This document shows, piece after piece, positions 31,295 through 38,901 of a stretch of 64,000 nucleotides of DNA. Origin of the DNA: Roseateles aquatilis (GTDB taxonomy: Bacteria > Pseudomonadota > Gammaproteobacteria > Burkholderiales > Burkholderiaceae_C); assembly GCF_002205645.1 (NCBI RefSeq), contig NZ_NIOF01000020.1, positions 48,284 to 112,283 of the forward strand. Direction: 5' to 3'. How positions within the stretch are numbered: position 1 is the first letter of the stretch; each line of letters begins with the position of its first letter. A program made the position numbers and the translations under genes. Under the pieces are notes generated by a model. That model did no database searches, had not been told where the DNA came from, and saw only the letters and a program-made list of their open reading frames with translations.

Positions 31295-31828
31295 ATGAAC
31301 GGCCTGCTCCAGCGTCCGATCATCGGCGGCGTCTTCGGGGCTGGCCGCTATGTGCTCGCGACCATTCCCTGCGTGATGCGGGGCCTGCACGCGGTGCGGT
31401 TCATGGTGATCGAGCCGGCCAGTGGGGCGGTGCTGAGCTTGGCCGACGACAAGGTCGGCGCGCTCGACGACGCGCGGGCTGCCATCCGGGCCAACACGCT
31501 GCTCGAGCTGCAGCGCGCGCAGCTTCAGGGGAACGATCCGCGCCAAGTGGAGTTGTGGCCTGGCGCACTCTTCGAGGAGCGCCCTGTCGTGGACCGGCAC
31601 CGGCCGATCTCGAAGCGCCGGCGCGACATCTATGCGAAGTGCGGTGGACGCTGTCACTACTGCGACACGCCGCTGCAGCTGGACGGCATCTGGCACGTCG
31701 AGCACATGCTGCCGCGGGCCTTGGGCGGCGGTGATGACCCCGCGAACCTGGTTGCAGCCTGCGCGCCGTGCAACCTGACCAAGAGCGATCAAACCGCGGT
31801 TGAGTTCATCGTGAAGAGGCGCTCCTGA
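31295..31828 (+). CDS. HNH endonuclease domain protein
   Basis: 177 residues. The N-terminal half (about 1-100) is of unknown function. The C-terminal half is an HNH nuclease with zinc-binding cysteines (KCGGRCHYCDTPL, ACAPCNLTKSD) and the metal motif WHVEHMLPRALGGGDDPANL. Such proteins cut DNA in phage packaging, restriction or intron mobility; which applies here is unclear. It begins 2 nt after the S24-like gene and overlaps the next start (TGATG), so all three are probably co-transcribed. Confidence 0.82.
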   Translation: MNGLLQRPIIGGVFGAGRYVLATIPCVMRGLHAVRFMVIEPASGAVLSLADDKVGALDDARAAIRANTLLELQRAQLQGNDPRQVELWPGALFEERPVVDRHRPISKRRRDIYAKCGGRCHYCDTPLQLDGIWHVEHMLPRALGGGDDPANLVAACAPCNLTKSDQTAVEFIVKRRS

Positions 31829-32664
31829 TGGGCAAGCTGCTGGCGCTCAAAGAATGGGTCACCCTGGAGGATGCCGCGGCGCATCTCCAGCGTGAGCTCG
31901 AGGAAACGGTACGGCCGGCGGATGTGCTGCAGCTCGCGCTCGACGGTGCGCTGCGTGTGTCGGTCCGCTTTGCCAGCGGAGGAGCGCTGGCGCGCCTGGG
32001 GCAGACGCGAACGGCGGAGCTCGAGTTCGATGGTGTTGGTGCGCCGATCCTCGACCTCGGTGGGGAGCCGAAGGCGATCGACGGTCTTTGGGACCTCAGT
32101 TTGGCCGGCGAGGGGGCCATCGAGATCGAGCGACGCATGCAGCTGCTCCTGGGTGGCCCGACAGTGGAGAGCTTCAGCCCGGCCGGCCTCTTCCTGACAA
32201 CACCGAATGAGTGCCTTTGGGCGGCCCTCGTCGAGCTCGACATTCGAGGTGTGGCGGTCGACCACTCCATTGAGGCTGAAGGCCCAAGGGGCGGCAAGCT
32301 ACCGCTGGTGACTGTCGCGAGACGCTACTTCCCCCTGCACGAGTTGCCGGACGGAGCTGTGATCGTCGTGCGTCCTGCGGAGCTGACAGCGCTTATCCGG
32401 AGCCTGACCCTGTCTGCACCACCAGCGGCCGGCGCTGTCGTCGTGCCGATCCGTGCGGTGCCGGCTCAGCGCGCACAGGAGGAGGCGGTCCTGCAGAAGC
32501 TGCGCGACCTCGGCTTCGATCCGCTGAAGCTACCGAAGGCGCCGCCGGGCAAGGCGTCGGAAGCGAAGCAGGCGGTCCGGCACGCTATGGGTTACTCGGC
32601 TGACGTGCTGGACAAGGCCTGGAAACGGCTGCGCTCGGACGGCCATATCGTCGACGCTGGCTGA
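31828..32664 (+). CDS. Uncharacterised phage-element protein, possible C-terminal winged helix
   Basis: 278 residues, not recognised. The first 30 residues (WVTLEDAAAHLQRELEETV) resemble a helix-turn-helix of the excisionase/MerR type and often open phage regulatory proteins. The last 60 residues (LPKAPPGKASEAKQAVRHAM ... AWKRLRSDGHI) look like a second winged-helix module. The middle is a mixed alpha/beta region. It starts on the stop codon of the HNH gene (TGATG). Confidence 0.65.
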   Translation: MGKLLALKEWVTLEDAAAHLQRELEETVRPADVLQLALDGALRVSVRFASGGALARLGQTRTAELEFDGVGAPILDLGGEPKAIDGLWDLSLAGEGAIEIERRMQLLLGGPTVESFSPAGLFLTTPNECLWAALVELDIRGVAVDHSIEAEGPRGGKLPLVTVARRYFPLHELPDGAVIVVRPAELTALIRSLTLSAPPAAGAVVVPIRAVPAQRAQEEAVLQKLRDLGFDPLKLPKAPPGKASEAKQAVRHAMGYSADVLDKAWKRLRSDGHIVDAG

Positions 32665-32683
32665 TCGCAGAGGTGGATGCTCC

Positions 32684-32743
32684 ACCCTGGGCCGCCACCC
32701 TGGGCCAAGTTGGCCCAAGGCCCAGGGTTGATTGGCCCAGGGT
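32684..32743. promoter_or_regulatory. Cluster of four ACCCTGGGCC sites arranged as inverted pairs
   Basis: ACCCTGGGCC occurs at 32684-32693 and 32697-32706, and its inverse GGCCCAGGGT at 32719-32728 and 32734-32743. The centre GGGCCAA-GT-TTGGCCC is also self-complementary. It lies 50 bp upstream of an AlpA-like HTH gene and could be an operator cluster or a stable hairpin. Confidence 0.6.
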
Positions 32744-32792
32744 CATCCTCGGATGCTTCACCCCATCGAAAACTTCCGAATGGATCGGAACG

Positions 32793-33017
32793 ATGGGCAC
32801 CCAAACCAATTCCCAAGTCGTTGAACGCATCGCGCCTTCTGGCCTGATGACCACCGAGCAGGCCGCTGCGTACCTGGCTCTCAAGCCGGCAACGCTGCAG
32901 GTCTGGCGGTCCACCAACCGCAAGAAGCTGACCTACGTGAAGGTCGGTGGCCAGGTCCGCTATCGCCGTCAGGACCTGGACGCCTTCATCGAGCAGAACC
33001 TCTGCAATGCCTCCTGA
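32793..33017 (+). CDS. AlpA/excisionase-like helix-turn-helix protein
   Basis: 74 residues with a MerR-like winged HTH: GLMTTEQAAAYLALKPATLQ, VWRSTNRKKLTYVKVGGQVRYR, then DLDAFIEQN. Proteins of this form act as excisionases (Xis) or as AlpA-type activators of integrase and phage genes. The start was chosen to leave a normal family-length N-terminus. The upstream palindrome cluster may be its target. Confidence 0.85.
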   Translation: MGTQTNSQVVERIAPSGLMTTEQAAAYLALKPATLQVWRSTNRKKLTYVKVGGQVRYRRQDLDAFIEQNLCNAS

Positions 33018-33026
33018 GATCTGCCA

Positions 33027-33425
33027 ATGGATCAAAGGAGCGACGCGCCAGGCGTAGCCGCAGGCCACGCCACAAATGAAGAGGCCCCGACCGCTGGAAC
33101 GGTTCGAGGCCTCGGGGATCGAGAAAGCAGTGTGCTGGGGGAGTATGCGACAGCGGCGCTGTACCCTGCAACATCATCCGCGACTGCCGCTACCTCAGAA
33201 AACCTCACTTCCGTGCCGGCTGCGGCAAGCGCAGATCAGGAGTTGAAGGCCTTCGCCACGCTGCAGGCCAGCGCGGCGCTGCGAGGCTTTCGGCTCGACC
33301 GGGTCGAAGCTGATGCTGCCGGCGAGGCCTACGTCATCACGCGTTGGGCGCTGACCAAGCAACTGCAGACGCTTGACGACGTGCGCGCGTTCCTCGCGCA
33401 GATCGGGGGCACGCATGCAGGCTGA
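33027..33425 (+). CDS. Hypothetical protein
   Basis: 132 residues, not recognised. The first 60 residues are low-complexity (Ala, Thr, Ser), while the C-terminal part (DQELKAFATLQASAALRGFR ... DVRAFLAQIGGTHAG) looks like a compact helical domain seen in small phage proteins. The true start may be later. The end overlaps the next gene by 11 nt. Confidence 0.5.
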   Translation: MDQRSDAPGVAAGHATNEEAPTAGTVRGLGDRESSVLGEYATAALYPATSSATAATSENLTSVPAAASADQELKAFATLQASAALRGFRLDRVEADAAGEAYVITRWALTKQLQTLDDVRAFLAQIGGTHAG

Positions 33426-33852
33426 GCATGGCATCAACACGGAGAGCGCTGCACGCGCCGCCTGGGAACAGTACCGGGCGGCGTGCTTCCTACGACCCGG
33501 CCCATTCCTCATCTGGCTCTGGTCGGCGGCTGACGACTTCGACTTTGCCGTCGCCGGGCTTCATCTTGCCCAACTGCCCGGGGCCCGCTTCGAACTCGGC
33601 ACGCATGCCATTGCTCTGGTGCTTCCTCACCTCGCGGACCAGGAACTGCACGAGTGGCACCTGGTGCCGCTGACGCGACTGCGCAGGGCGTCGCTCGATG
33701 CCATCCAGCCGGCCGCAGCTGGCGACCTGGCACACCGCGTCGACGAGCTCATGGTCGAGCAGCGCGCGGCGCAGGAGCAGCTCGCGCAGTGCGTGAAGCA
33801 CGCGAACCTCTGGCGGCTTTTGCCTGGGAGCGGGAATGGCACGATCCAGTAG
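33415..33852 (+). CDS. Hypothetical phage-element protein
   Basis: 145 residues, not recognised. It is predicted soluble, with a hydrophobic patch FLIWLWSAADDFDFAVAGLHL and a Glu/Arg/Gln-rich C-terminal helix (RVDELMVEQRAAQEQLAQCV). Short overlaps with both neighbours indicate one transcription unit leading into the replication genes. Confidence 0.6.
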   Translation: MQAEHGINTESAARAAWEQYRAACFLRPGPFLIWLWSAADDFDFAVAGLHLAQLPGARFELGTHAIALVLPHLADQELHEWHLVPLTRLRRASLDAIQPAAAGDLAHRVDELMVEQRAAQEQLAQCVKHANLWRLLPGSGNGTIQ

Positions 33853-34135
33853 CCCGCGCTTTTCCCTCTTCGGCCTCGCGAAACCTCCCCAGCGCGTCCA
33901 TCCATGCCCAGGGCCGGGGCTCACCACTCGCGACATCAGTGGCCTCTGGCATCCGTCGGGCATGGTGAACGCATGCGGCCTGTTCGCCGTGGTCTGGTCG
34001 ACATCGGAAGGGTGCTTCTGGGCTCCGCTGCACGATTTCACGCCGGCTGCGCAGCGGCGCCTCATCGAGTCTTGTCGGCAGGCAGACGCTGTCGCGAACG
34101 GGCCCGAGACCCACCGGAGGGCCAGGCGACCATGA
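33836..34135 (+). CDS. Small hypothetical protein upstream of the initiator gene
   Basis: 99 residues, no recognised domain. It ends on the start codon of the replication gene (ATGA), which argues for a real translated gene. It begins by overlapping the preceding gene by 17 nt. An internal ATG (MVNACGLFAVVWSTSEG) is an alternative start and would give a protein of about 57 residues with a more typical composition. Confidence 0.5.
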   Translation: MARSSSPRFSLFGLAKPPQRVHPCPGPGLTTRDISGLWHPSGMVNACGLFAVVWSTSEGCFWAPLHDFTPAAQRRLIESCRQADAVANGPETHRRARRP

Positions 34136-34977
34136 GCGTGCGCGTTTGGAACCTCGTCTGGGAGAACTCGCGGCACGGCGGCACCGAGCTGCTCATGATG
34201 CTGGCCATTGCCGACCATGCCGACGCGCGCGGCGTCGCGTGGCCGTCGGTGCCCACGCTGGCGAAGCGCTGCAGGATGAGCGATCGCAACGCGAACCACC
34301 TGCTGGCCAAGCTGACGGTGAGCGGCGAGCTGGAGGTCCGGCGCAACGCCGGCCCGCGCGGCACGAACCTGTACCGCATCACGCTGGCCGAGGCGAAAGG
34401 GGTGAAACCCACTTCACCCCCTGTTGGCCCCGAACCCCTGAAGCCCACTTCACCCCCAGACCCTGAAGCGGCCGTCACCCCTGAAGCGGATGTCACCCTG
34501 AAGCCGGTAGCCGAAGGGGGTGAAGCCGGTAGCTCAAAACCCCTGAAGCCCACTTCACCCGAACCATCATTGAACCGTCAAGAACCGTCAGAAGAGAAGC
34601 CTCCCACCCCATCCAAGACGAAGACGCGAAAGCGGAGTCAGGAAGTGCCGCTGCGCGCTTGGCTGGATGCTGTTCAGGTCAAGGGCGAAAAGGCGATCCC
34701 CGCCGATGATCCGGTGTTCAGGTACGCCGACCAGATCGGCCTGCCGCGCGAGTTTCTGCACTTGGCCTGGGCCGAGTTCAAGGCTCGATACACCGCCGAG
34801 CCCGTCAAGGGTGAGAAGCAGAAGACCTACACCGACTGGCGCGCCGTGTTCCGCAAGGCCGTCCGCGAGGGGTGGCTGAAGCTCTGGTTCCTCGACGGCC
34901 AGGAGTACGCCTTGACGACGACCGGCCAGCAGGCGCAGCGGGTGCAACGCGCTGAGTTGCAGGGAGCGCCGGCATGA
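34132..34977 (+). CDS. Phage replication initiator-like protein (lambda O / P22 gp18 type)
   Basis: 281 residues. The N-terminal winged helix (TELLMMLAIADHADARGVAW ... LAKRCRMSDRNANHLLAKLT) is typical of HTH_36 replication initiators. A Pro/Thr-rich linker (about 90-165) contains repeated KPTSP units. The C-terminal domain (FRYADQIGLPREFLHLAWAE ... TYTDWRAVFRKAVREGW) matches the part of phage O-like proteins that loads helicase. The linker DNA carries iteron-like repeats. A DnaB gene starts within its stop codon. Confidence 0.82.
   Translation: MSVRVWNLVWENSRHGGTELLMMLAIADHADARGVAWPSVPTLAKRCRMSDRNANHLLAKLTVSGELEVRRNAGPRGTNLYRITLAEAKGVKPTSPPVGPEPLKPTSPPDPEAAVTPEADVTLKPVAEGGEAGSSKPLKPTSPEPSLNRQEPSEEKPPTPSKTKTRKRSQEVPLRAWLDAVQVKGEKAIPADDPVFRYADQIGLPREFLHLAWAEFKARYTAEPVKGEKQKTYTDWRAVFRKAVREGWLKLWFLDGQEYALTTTGQQAQRVQRAELQGAPA
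34401..34560. repeat. Iteron-like repeats inside the initiator gene (candidate origin)
   Basis: Several copies of a 19-bp unit of form (G/C)(G/C)TGAAnC-N5-TCACCC occur at 34401-34419, 34437-34455, 34462-34480, 34480-34498 and 34542-34560. CCTGAAGCCCACTTCACCC is exact in two of them. A lower-GC stretch with GAACCGTCA repeats follows (about 34561-34600). Phages lambda and P22 place their origins inside the initiator gene in the same way. Confidence 0.6.
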
Positions 34978-36335
34978 AGCGCCTGGATGTGAACGAACTG
35001 CCCTGGTCCGCCGAGGCAGAGCAGAGCGTGCTGGGCGGCCTGCTGATCGACAACGCCGCGTGGGATCGCTGCGCGGACCTGCTGAAGCCGGCGAGCTTCT
35101 TCGACTTTCGGCACGGTGCGATCTTCTCGGTCATTGGCAGCATGGTGCTGGCGCAGAAGCCGGCGGATGTGGTGACCGTGTTCGAGCGCCTGCAAGCCGA
35201 GGGGCAGGTCGAAGAATGTGGCGGCCTGGCCTACCTGAACGCGCTGGCGCAGAGCGTACCCAGCGCCAGCAACGTCCGGCGCTATGCCGAGATCGTGGCG
35301 GAGAAGGCTGCGCACCGTGCGCTGATGCAGACCGCGGATGAAGCGCTGACCGTGGCGTCAGGGCACGGCAGCTATGCCGAGAAGGTCGACCGCATTGCCA
35401 CGCAGTTCGCCAGCCTTCAGCAGACCGGGTTGCGCTCGATGCCAGTTCGTGTGACCGACCTGCTCGGCCCGAGCTGCGATCGTTACAACGACCTCGCCGC
35501 CGGCAATGTTCCGCCGGGCGTGTCGACCGGCATCGTAGAGCTCGACAAGGCCCTCGGCGGCGGCCTGCGCGAGGGGAAGGTCATCGTCATTGCTGCGCGC
35601 CCCGGCGTGGGCAAGTCGTCGTTGTCGGAGCAGATCCTTCTGTCCGCGGCCAAGGCTGGCCACGTCGCGCTGTTCCTGAGCCAGGAGATGGAACGCGACG
35701 AGCTGACGGACCGCGCGGTCTCCAACCTCGGCGGCATCGGCTTCTCGCGGCTGCAGAATGGAAATCTGACGGATGCAGAGTGGTCGCGCCTGGGCGCGGC
35801 GGTTGATGCGCTGGCGAAGTTGCCGCTCTACTTCGACGACCAGGCCGCGCTCACGCTCCAGGACATCCGCGCCAAGGCAATGTCGCTGCGACGAGACGGC
35901 CTGCGCGTGCTGGTGGTCGACTACATCCAGCTGTGCGCTGGCGCGCGCGGCGCGCGTACGGAGAACCGCAACGCAGAGATCGAGGAGATCAGCCGCGGCC
36001 TGAAGAAGCTGGCCAAGGATCTGAAGCTGACGGTGCTGGTGCTGAGCCAGCTCAATCGCAAGGTGGAGAGCCGAGCCACGCCCGAGCCGACGCTTGCCGA
36101 CCTGCGTGATTCCGGCGCCATCGAGCAAGACGCGGACGGCATCGTCTTCCTCTGGAAGGTACGGGTCTACGAAGATCGCAAGTTGATCGCGCTGTCGGTC
36201 CCCAAGCTGCGCAACGGTCAGGACGGCGCTCGCCTGGGCCTGGACTTTCAGGGCTACTACCAACGCTGGCAGATCTCGAAAGAGAGCATTGCCAGTTCGG
36301 GCGACTTTGGATCTCGCGGAGGATTCGACTCATGA
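34974..36335 (+). CDS. dnaB: Replicative DNA helicase, DnaB family (phage-encoded)
   Basis: 453 residues. The DnaB N-terminal domain (WSAEAEQSVLGGLLIDNAAW) is followed by a RecA-like C-terminal ATPase. Walker A is IAARPGVGKSSL (about 208), Walker B VLVVDYIQLC (about 314), then LSQLNRKVESR and the DLRDSGAIEQDAD motif. It unwinds DNA ahead of the replisome. The phage-borne copy next to an O-like initiator parallels P22 genes 18 and 12. The ATGA overlap couples both genes. Confidence 0.95.
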   Translation: MKRLDVNELPWSAEAEQSVLGGLLIDNAAWDRCADLLKPASFFDFRHGAIFSVIGSMVLAQKPADVVTVFERLQAEGQVEECGGLAYLNALAQSVPSASNVRRYAEIVAEKAAHRALMQTADEALTVASGHGSYAEKVDRIATQFASLQQTGLRSMPVRVTDLLGPSCDRYNDLAAGNVPPGVSTGIVELDKALGGGLREGKVIVIAARPGVGKSSLSEQILLSAAKAGHVALFLSQEMERDELTDRAVSNLGGIGFSRLQNGNLTDAEWSRLGAAVDALAKLPLYFDDQAALTLQDIRAKAMSLRRDGLRVLVVDYIQLCAGARGARTENRNAEIEEISRGLKKLAKDLKLTVLVLSQLNRKVESRATPEPTLADLRDSGAIEQDADGIVFLWKVRVYEDRKLIALSVPKLRNGQDGARLGLDFQGYYQRWQISKESIASSGDFGSRGGFDS

Positions 36336-36664
36336 TCGGCCCGCGACTCACACCGCTTGCCGTCATCGAATCAGCAACGCTGTGTTCCCCTTTCGACGTT
36401 GCCGTCTCCGATCCGCGCCTTGCAGGCATTGACCAGACGTGGGTGCGCGGCATGGCCCTGATGACGCCACTGCTCGTGGATCCCAAGGTGCCGCTGACCT
36501 ACTTCGTCGAATGGCCAGATCGATCCCTGGGCATTGCCCATCTCTGGACTGATGAGCCGCGGCGATCAGAGGCGTTGCTCGATGCGTACGCGGCAGCACG
36601 CCAGACGCTCGAGAAGCTGGCTCTCGACTGCTTCTTCCTCTACGACCCGGCGATGCCGCATTGA
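36332..36664 (+). CDS. Hypothetical protein
   Basis: 110 residues, not recognised, predicted soluble, no membrane segment. It overlaps the dnaB stop by 4 nt, so it is probably translated from the same message. Nothing in the sequence points to a function. Confidence 0.6.
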   Translation: MIGPRLTPLAVIESATLCSPFDVAVSDPRLAGIDQTWVRGMALMTPLLVDPKVPLTYFVEWPDRSLGIAHLWTDEPRRSEALLDAYAAARQTLEKLALDCFFLYDPAMPH

Positions 36665-36676
36665 AGGGCGCGAGCG

Positions 36677-36895
36677 ATGCGCATGATCATTCCCACTGAA
36701 GTGCGGCATGCCGAAGCCACTTGTGCCGGCATCCTTCCCTCATGCCCGGTGTGCGCCGCGGCCCGCTCGGCCTGGCAGCGCGGCGGCGCCCACCTGTGCT
36801 GCCGAACATGCGAGCTACGGGCCGTCGCTGGCAGCGTGCCGGCGGTGCGCCACGCGTTCTACCGGACCCTCGTGGCACAAGCGGAGGTTGCATGA
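36677..36895 (+). CDS. Small cysteine-rich (zinc-ribbon-like) protein
   Basis: 72 residues with two cysteine pairs, PSCPVCAAARSAW and HLCCRTCELRA, spaced like a zinc ribbon. It overlaps the next gene by 4 nt (ATGA). Small zinc-ribbon proteins are common between phage replication and late regions, where they may bind nucleic acid. The function is not known here. Confidence 0.6.
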   Translation: MRMIIPTEVRHAEATCAGILPSCPVCAAARSAWQRGGAHLCCRTCELRAVAGSVPAVRHAFYRTLVAQAEVA

Positions 36896-37767
36896 AGAAG
36901 GCCAGAAAGGCGCGCAGCGGCACGCCGCAGGGCACCGCTCTTGTTCCGGCCGCCAAGGCGCCGCGGCTGGCGACGGCAACGGCGCCGGGGCCGAAGGTAA
37001 TGCAGCTCGTTGGCAATCCTGCCGAGGAGGAGCAGCTGCTGGCGGATCTGTCCGTTGAAGGCCTGTTCACCAATGCCGTGCTGATGCAGAGCTACAGCGA
37101 GAACACTGGCGGTGAGATCGGGATCACCGAGACCATGCGCGCGTTGCGCGTCTCGCTCGGAGAAGTGAACAAGGGTGACCTGGCCGCAGTCGAAGCGATG
37201 CTGCTGGGCCAGGCTGCGGCCCTCAATGCGATGTTCGCGGAGCTGGGGCGCAGGGCTTACATCAACATGGGTGAGCACCTCCCAGCTACCGACAAGTACA
37301 TGCGTCTGGCGCTGAAGGCCCAGGGCCAATGCCGCGCGACGCTGGAGACATTAGCCGCGATCAAGAACCCACCGCTGGTATTCGCCCGGCAGGCCAACAT
37401 CAACAATGGCGGCCAGCAGCAGGTGAACAACGGCGTGGCAGCCAATTTGCCCGCGCCCGCACCGGCGCTGCACAATTTTCAGCCAACCGAACTATTCGAG
37501 GAATCAGCAGATGGCCGCAGGATGGACCCCGGAGCGCCGGGCACGGCAGGCCGAGTTGATCCGCTCCTGGCGGCCGTGGGAGCAGTCGACGGGCCCGCGT
37601 ACCGAACAAGGGAAGGAGCGCAGTCGGAACAACAGGTACCGCGGCGCCAAGCGGGCGCGCGTTCGCGAGATGATGCGGGAGCTGCGAACGGTGATGGCAG
37701 AGCATCGCGCGCTGCTCGGCCAGCTGAAGGTCTTGGCGCAACGAAGAGCAAGGGAAGAGGGCGATGA
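36892..37767 (+). CDS. Hypothetical phage/element protein with long C-terminal overlap
   Basis: 291 residues. A basic N-terminus (MKKARKARSGTPQG) precedes a helical conserved-looking domain (GEIGITETMRALRVSLGEVN ... AELGRRAYINMGEHLPATDK, about 75-175) and an Asn/Gln-rich segment (QANINNGGQQQVNNG). The last 85 codons overlap the next gene in another frame over 257 nt and read as a Gly/Ala/Arg-rich tail. From memory, proteins of this general type are common in proteobacterial phages; no function is assigned. Confidence 0.7.
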   Translation: MKKARKARSGTPQGTALVPAAKAPRLATATAPGPKVMQLVGNPAEEEQLLADLSVEGLFTNAVLMQSYSENTGGEIGITETMRALRVSLGEVNKGDLAAVEAMLLGQAAALNAMFAELGRRAYINMGEHLPATDKYMRLALKAQGQCRATLETLAAIKNPPLVFARQANINNGGQQQVNNGVAANLPAPAPALHNFQPTELFEESADGRRMDPGAPGTAGRVDPLLAAVGAVDGPAYRTREGAQSEQQVPRRQAGARSRDDAGAANGDGRASRAARPAEGLGATKSKGRGR

Positions 37768-37777
37768 AGTTCACTGA
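37511..37777 (+). CDS. Small basic conserved protein overlapping the previous gene
   Basis: 88 residues rich in Arg and Lys: GWTPERRARQAELIRSWRPW, then STGPRTEQGKERSRNNRYRG, then a helical C-terminus. The opening block resembles small proteins I recall from many proteobacterial genomes and phages. Almost all of it lies inside the preceding gene in another frame, and it overlaps the next start as well. DNA or RNA binding is plausible from charge only. Confidence 0.65.
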   Translation: MAAGWTPERRARQAELIRSWRPWEQSTGPRTEQGKERSRNNRYRGAKRARVREMMRELRTVMAEHRALLGQLKVLAQRRAREEGDEVH

Positions 37778-38174
37778 CATGGTCTTGGCTACGGAGGCGA
37801 GTACCAGGGCCCGCCAGGAGGGGGACGTTGATCGCGATAGCGCTGGCCAGGATCAAGCGCGATCTCGCTTGGCCGAGCTGTCGGTGCTGCTCGCGGAGCA
37901 GGCGGACGCGATTCGGGCACTGCCGGCCGACCTGCTGATGGAACCCGACCTGGTCGTGCTCGATGTGGACCGCGATGGCCGGCGGCTCCAGCTCGAGGTG
38001 TTCTTCGAGACCGAGGTCTGGAAGCTGTACTTCGTGAGTTGGATCGTCACCACGGCCAGCGGCGCTGACGAGGGCCATGGCAAGGCAGCAACCGCCGAGG
38101 AGACCTTGGCCCTGATGGCCGACATGATCGGACGCCATTTCGCCGGCGCACGGCCGACCATAGCGCGCGCCTGA
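37764..38174 (+). CDS. Hypothetical protein
   Basis: 136 residues, acidic, with a helical first half (RLAELSVLLAEQADAIRALP) and a beta-rich second half (PDLVVLDVDRDGRRLQLEVF). Not recognised. It starts inside the previous coding region and is the last gene before the promoter-like gap that precedes the virion-type genes. Confidence 0.55.
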   Translation: MKFTDMVLATEASTRARQEGDVDRDSAGQDQARSRLAELSVLLAEQADAIRALPADLLMEPDLVVLDVDRDGRRLQLEVFFETEVWKLYFVSWIVTTASGADEGHGKAATAEETLALMADMIGRHFAGARPTIARA

Positions 38175-38301
38175 CCGCTTCCAGTGCTGGGGCGCGCCAG
38201 CCTACAATCCGCGCATTCGACCGGCGAATTGCCGGCCCGCTGAGATCGAAGAGCCGCCAGCAGCTCACAGCACCCGCGAAAGCGGAGAAGTGAGATGAAC
38301 G
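38175..38301 (+). promoter_or_regulatory. Gap with promoter-like box and hairpin before the late-type genes
   Basis: TACAAT (38203-38208) with TTCCAG 18 nt upstream could be a sigma-70 promoter. CCGGC-GAATT-GCCGG (38221-38235) forms a short hairpin. The 127-bp gap separates early-type from late-type genes and may also be the scar of a deletion. Confidence 0.4.
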
Positions 38302-38901
38302 ATGCGGAACTTTCAGCGGATCGCCGCCGGCGTGAACGTCACGCCCTTGATGCTGGCGATCAATCGTCGCCCCGACCTCTGGACGGAAGACACCTTTCTG
38401 CGGCATTACCCGCAGGGCCCGTTCGGCATGGTCGACTCGATCATGCTGCGCTTCCCGGAGAAGGTCGTCTTCGACGATGACGACCAGGCCGAGCAAGAGC
38501 GCAAGGTGGCGCTCTACAAGGCCAACCAGCTGCCGGGCTACGACCAGCACGAGTCGCGCGATTACCCGGCCTACACCAAGCTGCCCGAGGCGCGCGATCT
38601 GGTCATGACGATGTTCGCCGCTGTGCGCGGTGAGCGCCTGGGCCGCGTGATGATCAATCGCATCGCTCCGGGCGGCGTGATCTACCCGCACCCGGACACG
38701 CCCGAGCACTGCGCCTACTACAGCCGCTTCCACCTGGTGCTGCAGAGCGCCGAGGGCGTGAAGTTCCGCGCCGGCGACGAATGGGCGAGCTGGGAGACTG
38801 GCGCGGTCTTCTGGTTCAACAACGCCCTCGAGCACGAGGTCATCAACGACAGCGCGATCGACCGCATCCACCTGGTGATGGACGCGAGGTGCTCGGCATG
38901 A
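38302..38901 (+). CDS. Aspartyl/asparaginyl beta-hydroxylase-like 2OG-Fe(II) oxygenase
   Basis: 199 residues of double-stranded beta-helix type. The likely iron ligands are His130 and Asp132 (GGVIYPHPDTPEH) and His178 (FNNALEHEVIND); the Arg of SAIDRIH is a candidate for binding 2-oxoglutarate. Family members hydroxylate Asp/Asn side chains in proteins, but the substrate here is unknown. The start was chosen 7 nt after another ATG in a different frame that follows GGAG. The next gene overlaps by 4 nt. Confidence 0.82.
   Translation: MRNFQRIAAGVNVTPLMLAINRRPDLWTEDTFLRHYPQGPFGMVDSIMLRFPEKVVFDDDDQAEQERKVALYKANQLPGYDQHESRDYPAYTKLPEARDLVMTMFAAVRGERLGRVMINRIAPGGVIYPHPDTPEHCAYYSRFHLVLQSAEGVKFRAGDEWASWETGAVFWFNNALEHEVINDSAIDRIHLVMDARCSA

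Noticed and set aside
38295..38480. Small gene starting at the ATG directly after GGAGAAGTGAG
   Set aside because: The frame gives a short Arg-rich peptide with no features; the overlapping frame encodes a clear 2OG-Fe oxygenase.
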